DNA from: Streptomyces alboflavus
Lineage (GTDB): Bacteria; Actinomycetota; Actinomycetes; Streptomycetales; Streptomycetaceae
Reading direction: 5' to 3'
Length of the DNA: 64,000 bases
NCBI RefSeq assembly: GCF_000716675.1
Contig: NZ_JNXT01000049.1
Coordinates: 4,519-68,518 of the forward strand
This document shows positions 33,705 to 41,695 of this stretch, one piece after another. The translations under genes and the position numbers were made by a program. A model generated the notes under the pieces. That model did not search any database, was not told where the DNA came from, and worked only from the letters and a program-made list of their open reading frames with translations. The stretch's first letter is position 1. Every line of letters starts with the position of its first letter.

Positions 33705-35393
33705 ATGCCTTTGCTGATCAAGGAGCCGGTCGAGCGGATGGACCGGCCCTACGCCCGCCGCTGGTGGGCGCTCGCCGTGCTGTGCCTGAGTCTGCTGATC
33801 GCCGTCATGGCGAACACGGCGCTCACGGTCGCGGCCCCGGACATGACCCACGACCTCGACCTGTCCAGCTCCGACCTGCAGTGGGTCATCGACGCGTACA
33901 CCGTCCCGTACGCCGCCCTGATGCTGCTGTTCGGCGCCATCGGCGACAAGTACAGCAGGCGGGGCGCCCTCGTCCTCGGGCTCGTGGTGCTGAGTGCGGG
34001 CGCCGCGGCCGGGGCGCTCTCGGACAGCTCGACCGCCGTCATCGCCGCCCGCGCGGTGATGGGCGTCGGCGCGGCCATGATCATGCCTGCCACGCTCTCC
34101 CTGCTCGCCTCGACGTTCCCGCGCGAGGAGCGGGCCAAGGCGATCACGCTGTGGGCGGCCACGTCCGGCATCGCCATCGCCGCCGGACCCCTGATCGCGG
34201 GCGCCCTCCTGGAGCACTACGGCTGGGCCTCGACCTTCCTCATCGACATCCCGGTGGCCGCCGTCGCGATCCTCGGCGCCTTCGTCCTCGTACCGCCGTC
34301 GAAGGCCGCGACCACGGGCCGCATCGACTACGTGGGAGGGCTGCTCTCCGTCGTCTGGATCGGCGCGCTCATCTACATGATCATCGAGGGTCCGGGCTTC
34401 GGCTGGGGCGCGAGCGCGGTGACGGCGGCCGTGATCGCCGCCGTGGGCCTCGCCCTGTTCGTCGTCTGGGAGCTGCGGCACCCGCGCCCCGTCCTGGACG
34501 TACGGAAGTTCGCCGAGCGCGGCTTCTCCGGCGCGAACCTCGCCGTCGCCCTGTTCTTCGTGGCGGTCTTCGGCGCCTTCCTCTACCTCACCCAGCACCT
34601 CCAGTTCGTCCTCCGGTACGACCCGCTGGAGACCGGCGTCCGCATGCTGCCGCTGGCCGGAGCGGTGTTCGTCGGCTCGGCGCTCACCGGCTTCCTCACC
34701 CCGCGCCTCGGCGCGAAGGTCATGGTCACGGCGGGCATGGTCGGCGGCACCACGGCCCTCGCCCTGCTCACGGCCACCGACGCGGGCTCCACCTACGGCG
34801 ACTTCGTCCCCTCGCTGATCATCCTCGGCGTGTCCCTCGGCTTCGCCGTCTCGCCGTGCACGGACGCCATCATGGGCGCCTTCCCGGAGTCCGAACTCGG
34901 CGTCGGCGGCGCCGTCAACGACACCTCGCTCGAACTCGGCGGCTCCCTCGGCATCGCCGTCCTCGGCTCGGTGCTCGCCACCTCCTACGCCGACGGGCTC
35001 GCCGACGAGACCAAGGGCAGCAAGCTGCCGGCGTCCGCCCTGGAGCAGGCGCAGGACTCCGTGGGCGCGGGCGGAGGCGTCGCCCAGGCCATCGGCGGCC
35101 AGGCCCGCAAGCTCGCCGAGCAGGCCGCGGCGCCCGGCACCACGCCCCAGAAGGCCGCCGAGCTGAAGGCCCAGGCGGGCGAACTCGCCCAGGGCGCCGA
35201 GCAGATGAAGCACGCGGTGGGCTCGGCGTTCTCCGACGCGGTGGCGCACACCAGCCTGGTCGGAGCGGTGGTCCTCGGCGTCGGGACGGTGATCGTGGGC
35301 TTCCTCCTCCCCAGGAAGGGGCAGGAGAAGCGGCAGCCCGCGGAGGCCGCGCCCGCGGGGGACCGCGAGGCGGTCAAGGAGCCGGTGGGTTGA
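33705..35393 (+). CDS. MFS drug/proton antiporter, DHA2 (EmrB/QacA) type
   Basis: A 562-residue exporter with 14 predicted membrane helices. It has the motif A region GAIGDKYSRRGAL, motif C-like GIAIAAGPLIAGALLEHYGW and motif D-like LQWVIDAY. Before the last helix there is a long extracytoplasmic stretch rich in Ala/Gln/Lys (about 445-515) with coiled-coil potential. ATG 33705 has GAGGGGTGG upstream. Controlled by the divergent TetR through the triple operator. Exports hydrophobic or cationic toxic compounds; substrate unknown. Confidence 0.94.
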   Translation: MPLLIKEPVERMDRPYARRWWALAVLCLSLLIAVMANTALTVAAPDMTHDLDLSSSDLQWVIDAYTVPYAALMLLFGAIGDKYSRRGALVLGLVVLSAGAAAGALSDSSTAVIAARAVMGVGAAMIMPATLSLLASTFPREERAKAITLWAATSGIAIAAGPLIAGALLEHYGWASTFLIDIPVAAVAILGAFVLVPPSKAATTGRIDYVGGLLSVVWIGALIYMIIEGPGFGWGASAVTAAVIAAVGLALFVVWELRHPRPVLDVRKFAERGFSGANLAVALFFVAVFGAFLYLTQHLQFVLRYDPLETGVRMLPLAGAVFVGSALTGFLTPRLGAKVMVTAGMVGGTTALALLTATDAGSTYGDFVPSLIILGVSLGFAVSPCTDAIMGAFPESELGVGGAVNDTSLELGGSLGIAVLGSVLATSYADGLADETKGSKLPASALEQAQDSVGAGGGVAQAIGGQARKLAEQAAAPGTTPQKAAELKAQAGELAQGAEQMKHAVGSAFSDAVAHTSLVGAVVLGVGTVIVGFLLPRKGQEKRQPAEAAPAGDREAVKEPVG

Positions 35394-35410
35394 GGCCGGA
35401 TCCGACGAGG

Positions 35411-35467
35411 CCGAGGCCCGTCCGGCGGGTCGGCGCGGTGGCGCGGACCCCTTCGGACGGGCCTCGG
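35411..35467. terminator. Hairpin between convergent genes
   Basis: 14-bp perfect arms (CCGAGGCCCGTCCG at 35411-35424; its complement at 35454-35467) around a 29-nt loop, between the MFS stop (35393) and the end of the convergent regulator (35485). Confidence 0.7.
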
Positions 35468-35484
35468 CGGCGTTCCCGCGGGCC

Positions 35485-36216
35485 TCAGTCGCCCGGCGCC
35501 TCCGCCCGCGCGGCGGCCTGTTTCCGCCGCCACTCGTCCATGACCTTCCCCAGTGCCTCGTTCACGAGCAGCAGGAACTCCGCGGAGGACCCGAAGCGCG
35601 CCCCCGCCGGAGTCGCGGCACCGAGCACCTCCGCGCCGCGCTGCGACGCCGCCGCGAGCACTCCGTTCATCTGGAACGCCGCCAGCGTGGACCGGAGCCA
35701 GATCTCGTCGTCGACGACATAGCGCTCGCGGCGCGTGCCGGGAGCCCGGTCCCGGGTGATCATCCCTTGCTCCTCAAGGAAGGTGACGGCGTGTGAGATC
35801 GACGCCGGGCTGACCCGCAGCCGCTGGACCAGCTCGGCGGCGGTGAGGGCGCCGGAGTCGGCGACGAGCAGGCAGGCGAGGACCCGGGACATCATCCGGG
35901 GGAGCCCCTGCTGCGCGAGGAGTTCGGTGAAGGACTCCGTGAAGTCCTGGACGGCCTGCGGATCGCGGCCGTGGCCGCTGTCGGGCAGCGGCGGCGCCGG
36001 GGGCGGATCCTGTTTCTGGCGGCGGGCGCGGTTGCGGGTGGCCTCCTGCGCCCGGTCCGCCCCGTAGCCTTCGGGGCCGCCGTTGCGGGTGACCTCCCGC
36101 ATGATCGTCGAGGCGGGCCGCTCGAGGCGGCGGCCGATCTCGGTGTAGCCGAGCCCCTCCGCCAGTCCCGCGGCGATGAGCCGACGCTCCTCAGTGGTGA
36201 GTCTGCCTCCGGGCAT
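35485..36216 (-). CDS. GbsR/MarR-like regulator with an extra IS30-type HTH
   Basis: 243 residues with two DNA-binding domains. The N-terminal one (about 4-45: LTTEERRLIAAGLAEGLGYT, then EIGRRLERPASTIMREV) is the HTH_38 fold typical of IS30 transposases. After a Pro/Arg-rich linker comes a GbsR/MarR winged helix (about 110-190: LTAAELVQRLRVSPASISHA). No transposase catalytic domain is present, so this is a regulator and not an IS remnant. It is divergent from a class C beta-lactamase-like hydrolase, with paired dyads in between. ATG 36216 has GGGGAGAGG upstream. Confidence 0.85.
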   Translation of the reverse strand: MPGGRLTTEERRLIAAGLAEGLGYTEIGRRLERPASTIMREVTRNGGPEGYGADRAQEATRNRARRQKQDPPPAPPLPDSGHGRDPQAVQDFTESFTELLAQQGLPRMMSRVLACLLVADSGALTAAELVQRLRVSPASISHAVTFLEEQGMITRDRAPGTRRERYVVDDEIWLRSTLAAFQMNGVLAAASQRGAEVLGAATPAGARFGSSAEFLLLVNEALGKVMDEWRRKQAAARAEAPGD

Positions 36217-36318
36217 TGGTGTGCCTCTCCCCTTCTCTCGCCCCGCGCGTGGCTCGGCGCCCGCACCTGCGAAGTATGCGTTCATTCGCAGCCCATTGCA
36301 ATCGCGGCTCGGGTCGCG

Positions 36319-36454
36319 CATTGCGTTCAGCTCCAGTCTCATTGCAATGGAGAGTCTGTTCATCCTTGGTTGCAGGAACTTTGGGTTCACATTTGCCTTT
36401 GACGAATCAGTGAACGCAATGTAGCTTCGTACTCGTTCAGCGATTGCTGAACGA
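36319..36454. promoter_or_regulatory. Operator-rich divergent promoter
   Basis: The 11-mer CATTGCGTTCA (36319-36329) recurs inverted as TGAACGCAATG (36411-36421). The second copy fits exactly in the 17-bp spacer of a likely promoter for the hydrolase (TTGACG 36399-36404, TAGCTT 36422-36427). Just downstream, TCGTTCAGC-GATT-GCTGAACGA (36433-36454) is a perfect 9-bp-arm dyad, and CATTGCAATG (36340-36349) is another palindrome. These are good candidate sites for the dual-HTH regulator. Confidence 0.6.
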
Positions 36455-36481
36455 ACGCGACGGTACGCAAGGGGGTTCGTG

Positions 36482-37720
36482 ATGGGCAAGGGCATGGGCA
36501 ACGGCAACGGCTTCACGGAGGCAGGGCTCGACCGGCTGCGCGAGGTACTGGCACGGCACGTCGAGTCCGGCCGGATCCCCGGGCTCGTCGCGCTGGTCGG
36601 CCGGGGCGACGAGACGCACGTCGAGGCGGTCGGCACGATGCGCCACGAGGGCGGCGCGCCGATGGCCCGGGACACGATCTTCCGGATGGCGTCCACGTCC
36701 AAGCCGGTCACGATGGCGCCGGTCATGGTCCTGCTCGACGAGTGCAGGCTGCGCCTCGACGACCCGGTGGACGAGTGGCTGCCCGAACTCGCCGACCGCC
36801 GGGTCCTGAAGCGGATCGACGGCCCGGTGGACGACACCGAGCCCGCACGCCGGTCGATCACCGTGCGCGACCTGGTCACCTCCACGTTCGGGCTCGGCAT
36901 CGACCTGACCGCCCTCGGCACCCCGATCATGAACGCGGTCTTCGCGAGCGGCGTCTTCAGCCAGGGCGCGTCGCCGCTGCCCGGCCCCGACGCGTGGATG
37001 CGCGCCCTCGGCGAACTGCCCCTGATGCGGCAGCCCGGCGAGCGCTGGCAGTACCACCTCAGCCACGACGTCCTCGGGGTGCTCGTCGCGCGGGTCACGG
37101 GGCAGCCGTTCGAGACGTTCCTGCGCGAACGCGTCCTCGACCCGCTGGGCATGAAGGACACCGGCTTCCACGTCCCCGCCGACAAGCTCGACCGGCTGCC
37201 GCCCAGCTACGCCCCCGACCCGGAGTCCGGCGCGTTCACTGTCTGGGACGAGGCCGTCGGCGGGCAGTACAGCTCACCCCCGCCGTTCCAGGCGGGCGGC
37301 GGCGGCCTCGTCTCCACCGCCGACGACTACCACGCGTTCTTCCGGATGCTGCTCAACGGCGGCACGCACGGCGGCGAACGGGTCCTGTCCCGGCCTGCCG
37401 TCCAGCTGATGACCACCAACTGCCTCACGCCCGAGCAGGAGGCCGCCCGTACCGCCCTGGCCCGCGACAGCGTCCAGGTGTCGTTCGGTCAGGGCCAGCA
37501 GGGCGGCTGGGGCTTCGGCATGGCGGTGCGCACCTACCGCGGTGACTACGCGCCCGTCGGCCAGTTCGGCTGGGACGGCGGCACCGGCACCTCCGCGTAC
37601 GCCGATCCGCACACCGGCCTCACCGGGGTCCTGCTGACCCAGGTCGGCCTGACCACGCCGCACCCGGCGCGGCTCATCCACGACTTCTGGACCACGGTCT
37701 ACCAGGCGATCGAGGACTGA
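36482..37720 (+). CDS. Class C beta-lactamase-family serine hydrolase (EstB-like, cytoplasmic)
   Basis: 412 residues of the beta-lactamase/penicillin-binding-protein fold with catalytic S-T-S-K (71-74), the second motif YHLSHDVLG (Tyr as general base, as in EstB-type esterases), and a C-terminal GWDGGTGTS in place of the KTG triad. No signal peptide, so likely an intracellular esterase rather than a lactamase. ATG 36482 has AAGGGGG at a good distance. Regulated by the divergent GbsR-like protein. Confidence 0.9.
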   Translation: MGKGMGNGNGFTEAGLDRLREVLARHVESGRIPGLVALVGRGDETHVEAVGTMRHEGGAPMARDTIFRMASTSKPVTMAPVMVLLDECRLRLDDPVDEWLPELADRRVLKRIDGPVDDTEPARRSITVRDLVTSTFGLGIDLTALGTPIMNAVFASGVFSQGASPLPGPDAWMRALGELPLMRQPGERWQYHLSHDVLGVLVARVTGQPFETFLRERVLDPLGMKDTGFHVPADKLDRLPPSYAPDPESGAFTVWDEAVGGQYSSPPPFQAGGGGLVSTADDYHAFFRMLLNGGTHGGERVLSRPAVQLMTTNCLTPEQEAARTALARDSVQVSFGQGQQGGWGFGMAVRTYRGDYAPVGQFGWDGGTGTSAYADPHTGLTGVLLTQVGLTTPHPARLIHDFWTTVYQAIED

Positions 37721-37821
37721 CCCCGGCCGGCGCCGTACGCGAGAACCCGCGTTCAGCACGCACGCGTTCAGAAATCTCTCGTCCAGAAAACTCCCGTACA
37801 GACTCCAAGGAGCACACCACC

Positions 37822-38229
37822 ATGTCCGTCACCCTCACCGACCAGGACAAGTCCACCCTCCGCACCGCCGCGTACGGCGCCGTCGCGCTGATGGCCGCCG
37901 CCGACGCCACAGGGAAGCCCGGCAAGGTCGCCGCCGAGGGCTCCGTCGCCCTGACCGCCGCGACCGGCGTGGTCGGGCACGTCCTCGCCGAGTACCCCAA
38001 GGACAGCGACCTCGGCGGCAGGTCCGTGGCCGACCTCGCCGACCGCGTGCTGCCGAACCTGACGGCGGCCATGGCCCTGCTCAAGAAGCAGGACCAGGCC
38101 GAGGCCGACAGCTACCGCACCGCCGTCCTCGTCGCCGTCGAGACCGCGGCCCGGGCCACCAAGGGGCAGCCCGGACCCGTCCTCGTCGACATGAACCGCA
38201 AGATCACCGAAGCCCTCGACGCCGCCTGA
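37822..38229 (+). CDS. Small helical protein of unknown function
   Basis: 135 residues, Ala-rich and mostly helical, no signal peptide or membrane helix. It reads naturally from ATG 37822 with AAGGAG upstream. It lies 101 bp downstream of the serine hydrolase on the same strand and may belong to its operon. I do not recognise a family. Confidence 0.75.
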   Translation: MSVTLTDQDKSTLRTAAYGAVALMAAADATGKPGKVAAEGSVALTAATGVVGHVLAEYPKDSDLGGRSVADLADRVLPNLTAAMALLKKQDQAEADSYRTAVLVAVETAARATKGQPGPVLVDMNRKITEALDAA

Positions 38230-38254
38230 CGGCGGCCGGGGTGACCGCTCCGGG

Positions 38255-39700
38255 CTACGCGTACGGGATCCGCACGAACGACTGGTTGCCGGTCCCGACC
38301 GTGCTCGCCGCGTTGCCGATCGCGTTCCACACCTCGACGCGCACGGTGCCGTTCGTCATGGCGCCGTGCGCGCCGGTGGCTGATCTGAGCCCCTTGGACT
38401 GGGTGTAGTGCTCATAACCCGGTACCGGATCGGTGGCGAAGTACTGGTACGTCTCGGTGCGTTCCCACGATCCGTCGCCCGTCCGGTCGTAGCTCACCCG
38501 CACCTGCTGGCCGTTGGCGACCGCCGAGCCCGCGTCGACGAGCAGGTCGAACTCCGTGGCCCCGCCGCCGTAGGCGCCGCTCACGCCGGTGGCCGTGAAC
38601 GTCTGCGGACTGTGCGGGGCGCCGTCGTGGTTGGCGCCGCCCGCCGACGCGAGGGTCGTCGCCGCCGCGGAACCCGTGGCCTGGCCGAGGCCGCCGCCCG
38701 GACGCAGATGCAGGGTGGAGGGCGTACCGGGATCGCCGCCCCCGCCGCCGCGCGTCCACACCGCCACATAGTCCACGGCCATCGCCCGGCCCGGCACGGT
38801 GGCCGCCACCGGCGTCGCACGGCCCGCGACGCCGTCGGGGAACGCGCCGCCCATCGCCACGTTCAGGAGGATGAAGTAGCCCGCGTGGTTCGTCATGTTG
38901 TTCCACGCCTCGGCGCCCACCCGGTTCTGGTCGACGCTGTGGTACAGCTGCCCGTCGACGTACCAGCGCAGGACGTTGGGGCTCGCCGAGCGGTCCCACT
39001 CGAAGCGGTACGTGTGGAAGGCCGACTGGCACGAGGAGCCCGGGCAGGCGCGGCTCGCGCCGATGCCGTTGGTCTCGTTGCACGGGCCGCCCGGGTTCAC
39101 CCCGCAGTGCAGCACGCCCCACACCGAGTTGATGCCGTTGACGTTCTCCATGACGTCGAACTCGCCGATGCCCGGCCAGTTCCAGTAGTTGCCCCGGTAG
39201 GGCGCGCCGAGTGCCCAGAACGCGGGCCAGTAGCCGAGTGCCTGCTCGCCGGTGACGTTCGGCATCTGGATGCGGCCCTCGATGGCGAGGGTGCCGCCCG
39301 CCGGGGCCTTGAAGTCGGCGCGCTTGGTCTCGATCCGCGCCGAGGTCCAGTTGCCCGCGCCGTCCCGCAGCGGGGTGATGCGCAGATTGCCGTTGCCGTC
39401 CAGGCTCAGGTTGTCGGGCGACGAGGTGTAGTTCTGGATCTCGCCCGTGCCCCAGTTCGCGGGGCCGCCGGGGTAGTTGTGGCCGGTGTCGATCTGCCAG
39501 TTCGCGGCCGAGGGCAGCGAACGGGCGGGACCGTTGAAGTCGTCGCTCCACTGCAGGGTCCAGCCGGGGGCCGGGGGGACGTCGCCCCGCGCCTCGGCGG
39601 GGCTCAGCAGCGCGGCGCACAGGCCCGCGGCGGCGAGCCCGGCGAGGAGAGGGGCTCCGCGTCTCGTACGGAAGAGGCGGCTCGTGCGGCTCGTGCCCAT
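38255..39700 (-). CDS. Secreted GH16 endo-beta-1,3-glucanase with C-terminal carbohydrate-binding domain
   Basis: 481 residues: twin-Arg-containing signal peptide (about 1-38), GH16 domain (about 45-315) with the catalytic signature E180-F-D182-V-M-E185, a Gly linker, and a beta-sandwich C-terminal module (about 328-481) resembling CBM56-type glucan-binding domains. It should cleave laminarin-type beta-1,3- or mixed-link glucans outside the cell. A perfect 16-bp palindrome of CebR type stands 50 bp upstream, indicating sugar-responsive LacI control. Confidence 0.92.
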   Translation of the reverse strand: MGTSRTSRLFRTRRGAPLLAGLAAAGLCAALLSPAEARGDVPPAPGWTLQWSDDFNGPARSLPSAANWQIDTGHNYPGGPANWGTGEIQNYTSSPDNLSLDGNGNLRITPLRDGAGNWTSARIETKRADFKAPAGGTLAIEGRIQMPNVTGEQALGYWPAFWALGAPYRGNYWNWPGIGEFDVMENVNGINSVWGVLHCGVNPGGPCNETNGIGASRACPGSSCQSAFHTYRFEWDRSASPNVLRWYVDGQLYHSVDQNRVGAEAWNNMTNHAGYFILLNVAMGGAFPDGVAGRATPVAATVPGRAMAVDYVAVWTRGGGGGDPGTPSTLHLRPGGGLGQATGSAAATTLASAGGANHDGAPHSPQTFTATGVSGAYGGGATEFDLLVDAGSAVANGQQVRVSYDRTGDGSWERTETYQYFATDPVPGYEHYTQSKGLRSATGAHGAMTNGTVRVEVWNAIGNAASTVGTGNQSFVRIPYA

Positions 39701-39749
39701 GGGGCACCTCCGTGAGGCTGGGGACGGTGGTGGTGGGGCGGGCTGTTCG

Positions 39750-39765
39750 CTGAGAGCGCTCTCAG
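39750..39765 (-). promoter_or_regulatory. CebR-like LacI operator upstream of the GH16 gene
   Basis: CTGAGAGCGCTCTCAG is a perfect 16-bp palindrome 50 bp upstream of the GH16 start. Its GAGCGCTC core matches the CebR operator consensus as I recall it (TGGGAGCGCTCCCA), the LacI-family repressor that controls cellulolytic genes in Streptomyces. Confidence 0.7.
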
Positions 39766-39979
39766 GGTTTTGTAGTTGTGGGCGGCGGTGCCGTCAATGG
39801 CTGTGCGCCGTCAACTTCCCGAAGGGGGAGTGGAGTTGTCCGGCAGCGGTCGCGTGGTCGTCCCCGGGACGCAATTCCGGTTGCGTCCCGTCCCGGCCGC
39901 CCCGCAGGCTGAGAGGTCATCACCGGCGTGCCGCCTGACCAGCGGCAGCCGGACGCGACCTCATGAGGAGTGGACGGCC

Positions 39980-41632
39980 ATGGACCAGGGGGAAGACGGC
40001 GTGACGGAGATCGCGGCGGCGCGCGCGTCGGGGGACGGAAGCGCCGGGTTCGAGCGCGTGAGCCAGCTGTTCGAGGAGTTCCTGGAGGCCGTCGCGCGCC
40101 CGGCGAGGACCGACGGCACGGACCGCGACCTCACCGCCCGCCTGCGCGCCCACCTCGGCATCGAGCCCGGCGAGGCCCCCGTGGTCAAGGCCACCTACGC
40201 GGCGTACGACCACCCGAACGTGCACCTCGCCCTGGAGCGCTGGTTCACCGCCCCGGCACGCTCGTACGAACTGCTCGGCATGACGGGCTCCGACCACCGC
40301 AACCACTACTCCCTGTCGGAGATCATCGAATCCGCCGACCGCTACGACAAGTTCGTGGTCGGCGCCGTCGACTACACCCACCTGCCGATCTCGCCGGACG
40401 ACGAACTCGCCAGCGTGTCCTTCGGGTTCTACCTCGGCACGGAGCGCACTCCCGACGGCGGCGAGGAGCGCTGCGTCGCCCTGCTGCGCGGCCCGAACGA
40501 GGACTACGGCCGCGAGAAGGTCCAGCTGGAGGTGCTCGCCGCGTCCCGCGACACCGCCCGGCGGCTGCTCGCCCGCGTCGACGCGTACCTGAGCGAGCAC
40601 AACATCTTCCGCGGCCAGGTCCTGTCCTTCCAGGGCGACGCCTTCGGCGAGGGCCTCGGCCCGTTCCGCTTCCACCGCCGCCCGGGCCTGACCCGCGACG
40701 ACATCGTGCTCCCCGACGGCCTGCTCGACCGGGTGGAACGCCAGGTCGTGGGCGTCGCCCGGCAGCGCGAGCGGCTGCGCGCCGCGGGCCAGCACCTGCG
40801 CCGCGGCCTGCTCCTGTACGGCCCGCCCGGCACCGGCAAGACGCACACGGTCCGCTACCTCCTCTCCGGCCTGCCGGACTTCACCGTCGTCCTCCTGTCC
40901 GGCACCACCATCGGCGCCATCGGCCCGGCCTGCGCCCTCGCCCGGATGCTCCAGCCCGCCCTCGTCGTCCTTGAGGACTGCGACCTCATCGCCGAGTCCC
41001 GCGACTTCGGCGGCGGCGAACAGCCCCTGCTCTTCCAGGTGTTGAACGAGATGGACGGCCTCGGTGACGACTCCGACGTGGCGTTCCTGCTCACCACCAA
41101 CCGCGCCGACCTCCTGGAGCCCGCCCTCGCCCAGCGCCCCGGCCGCGTCGACCTCGCCGTCGAGATCCCGCTGCCCGACGCCGTGGGACGCCGCCGCCTG
41201 CTCGACCTGTACGGCGGCGCGCTCGGCCTCGACGAGGAGGTCCTCGCGGAGACCGTCGAGCGCACGGAGGGCACGACGGCGTCGTTCGCGAAGGAGCTGG
41301 TGCGGCGGGCCGTGCTCGTCGCCGCCGAGCGCGACGCGGACACCGACGCCCAGGACGTCCGCGCGGCCGTCGCCGAACTCCTCTCGGACCGCGACCAGTT
41401 GACGCGGCGGCTGCTCGGCGTCTCGGCGGACGAGGACCCGGACGACCCGGAGGACGAGTTCGCCTTCGAGGGTGACGGTGACGACGGCGACGGCGGTGAC
41501 GGCGACGGCGGCGGGGGCGGTGGGGGCCGCCCCGGTGGCCGTCCCCGTCGCCCGGGCCCCGGGCGTCTCGGTGAGAACGGCGGCGGGTTCTTCACGGCGT
41601 CGTACCGTCCGATGCCGCGACGGCTGCCGTGA
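39980..41632 (+). CDS. AAA+ ATPase (Ycf46/Vps4-like)
   Basis: 550 residues. A 230-residue N-terminal domain of unknown type is followed by a AAA module with Walker A GPPGTGKT (281-288), Walker B ALVVLEDCD (about 327-335), sensor 1 TTNRADLLEPALAQRPGRVD including the Arg finger, and a helical lid. The last 85 residues are highly acidic then Gly/Pro/Arg-rich and probably disordered. No membrane segment. It likely remodels or unfolds a partner protein. ATG 39980 has GAGGAG upstream. It is convergent with the WD40 kinase. Confidence 0.9.
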   Translation: MDQGEDGVTEIAAARASGDGSAGFERVSQLFEEFLEAVARPARTDGTDRDLTARLRAHLGIEPGEAPVVKATYAAYDHPNVHLALERWFTAPARSYELLGMTGSDHRNHYSLSEIIESADRYDKFVVGAVDYTHLPISPDDELASVSFGFYLGTERTPDGGEERCVALLRGPNEDYGREKVQLEVLAASRDTARRLLARVDAYLSEHNIFRGQVLSFQGDAFGEGLGPFRFHRRPGLTRDDIVLPDGLLDRVERQVVGVARQRERLRAAGQHLRRGLLLYGPPGTGKTHTVRYLLSGLPDFTVVLLSGTTIGAIGPACALARMLQPALVVLEDCDLIAESRDFGGGEQPLLFQVLNEMDGLGDDSDVAFLLTTNRADLLEPALAQRPGRVDLAVEIPLPDAVGRRRLLDLYGGALGLDEEVLAETVERTEGTTASFAKELVRRAVLVAAERDADTDAQDVRAAVAELLSDRDQLTRRLLGVSADEDPDDPEDEFAFEGDGDDGDGGDGDGGGGGGGRPGGRPRRPGPGRLGENGGGFFTASYRPMPRRLP

Positions 41633-41695
41633 CGGCTGCGGTGACGGTCGCGGTGCGGTGACGGCTGCCGGTCCGTGGCGACTACGGCTCCGTGA

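Noticed and set aside
35485..36216. The HTH_38 region considered as an IS30 remnant
   Set aside because: No DDE transposase domain, terminal inverted repeats or target duplication are seen, and the region continues in frame into a GbsR/MarR domain.
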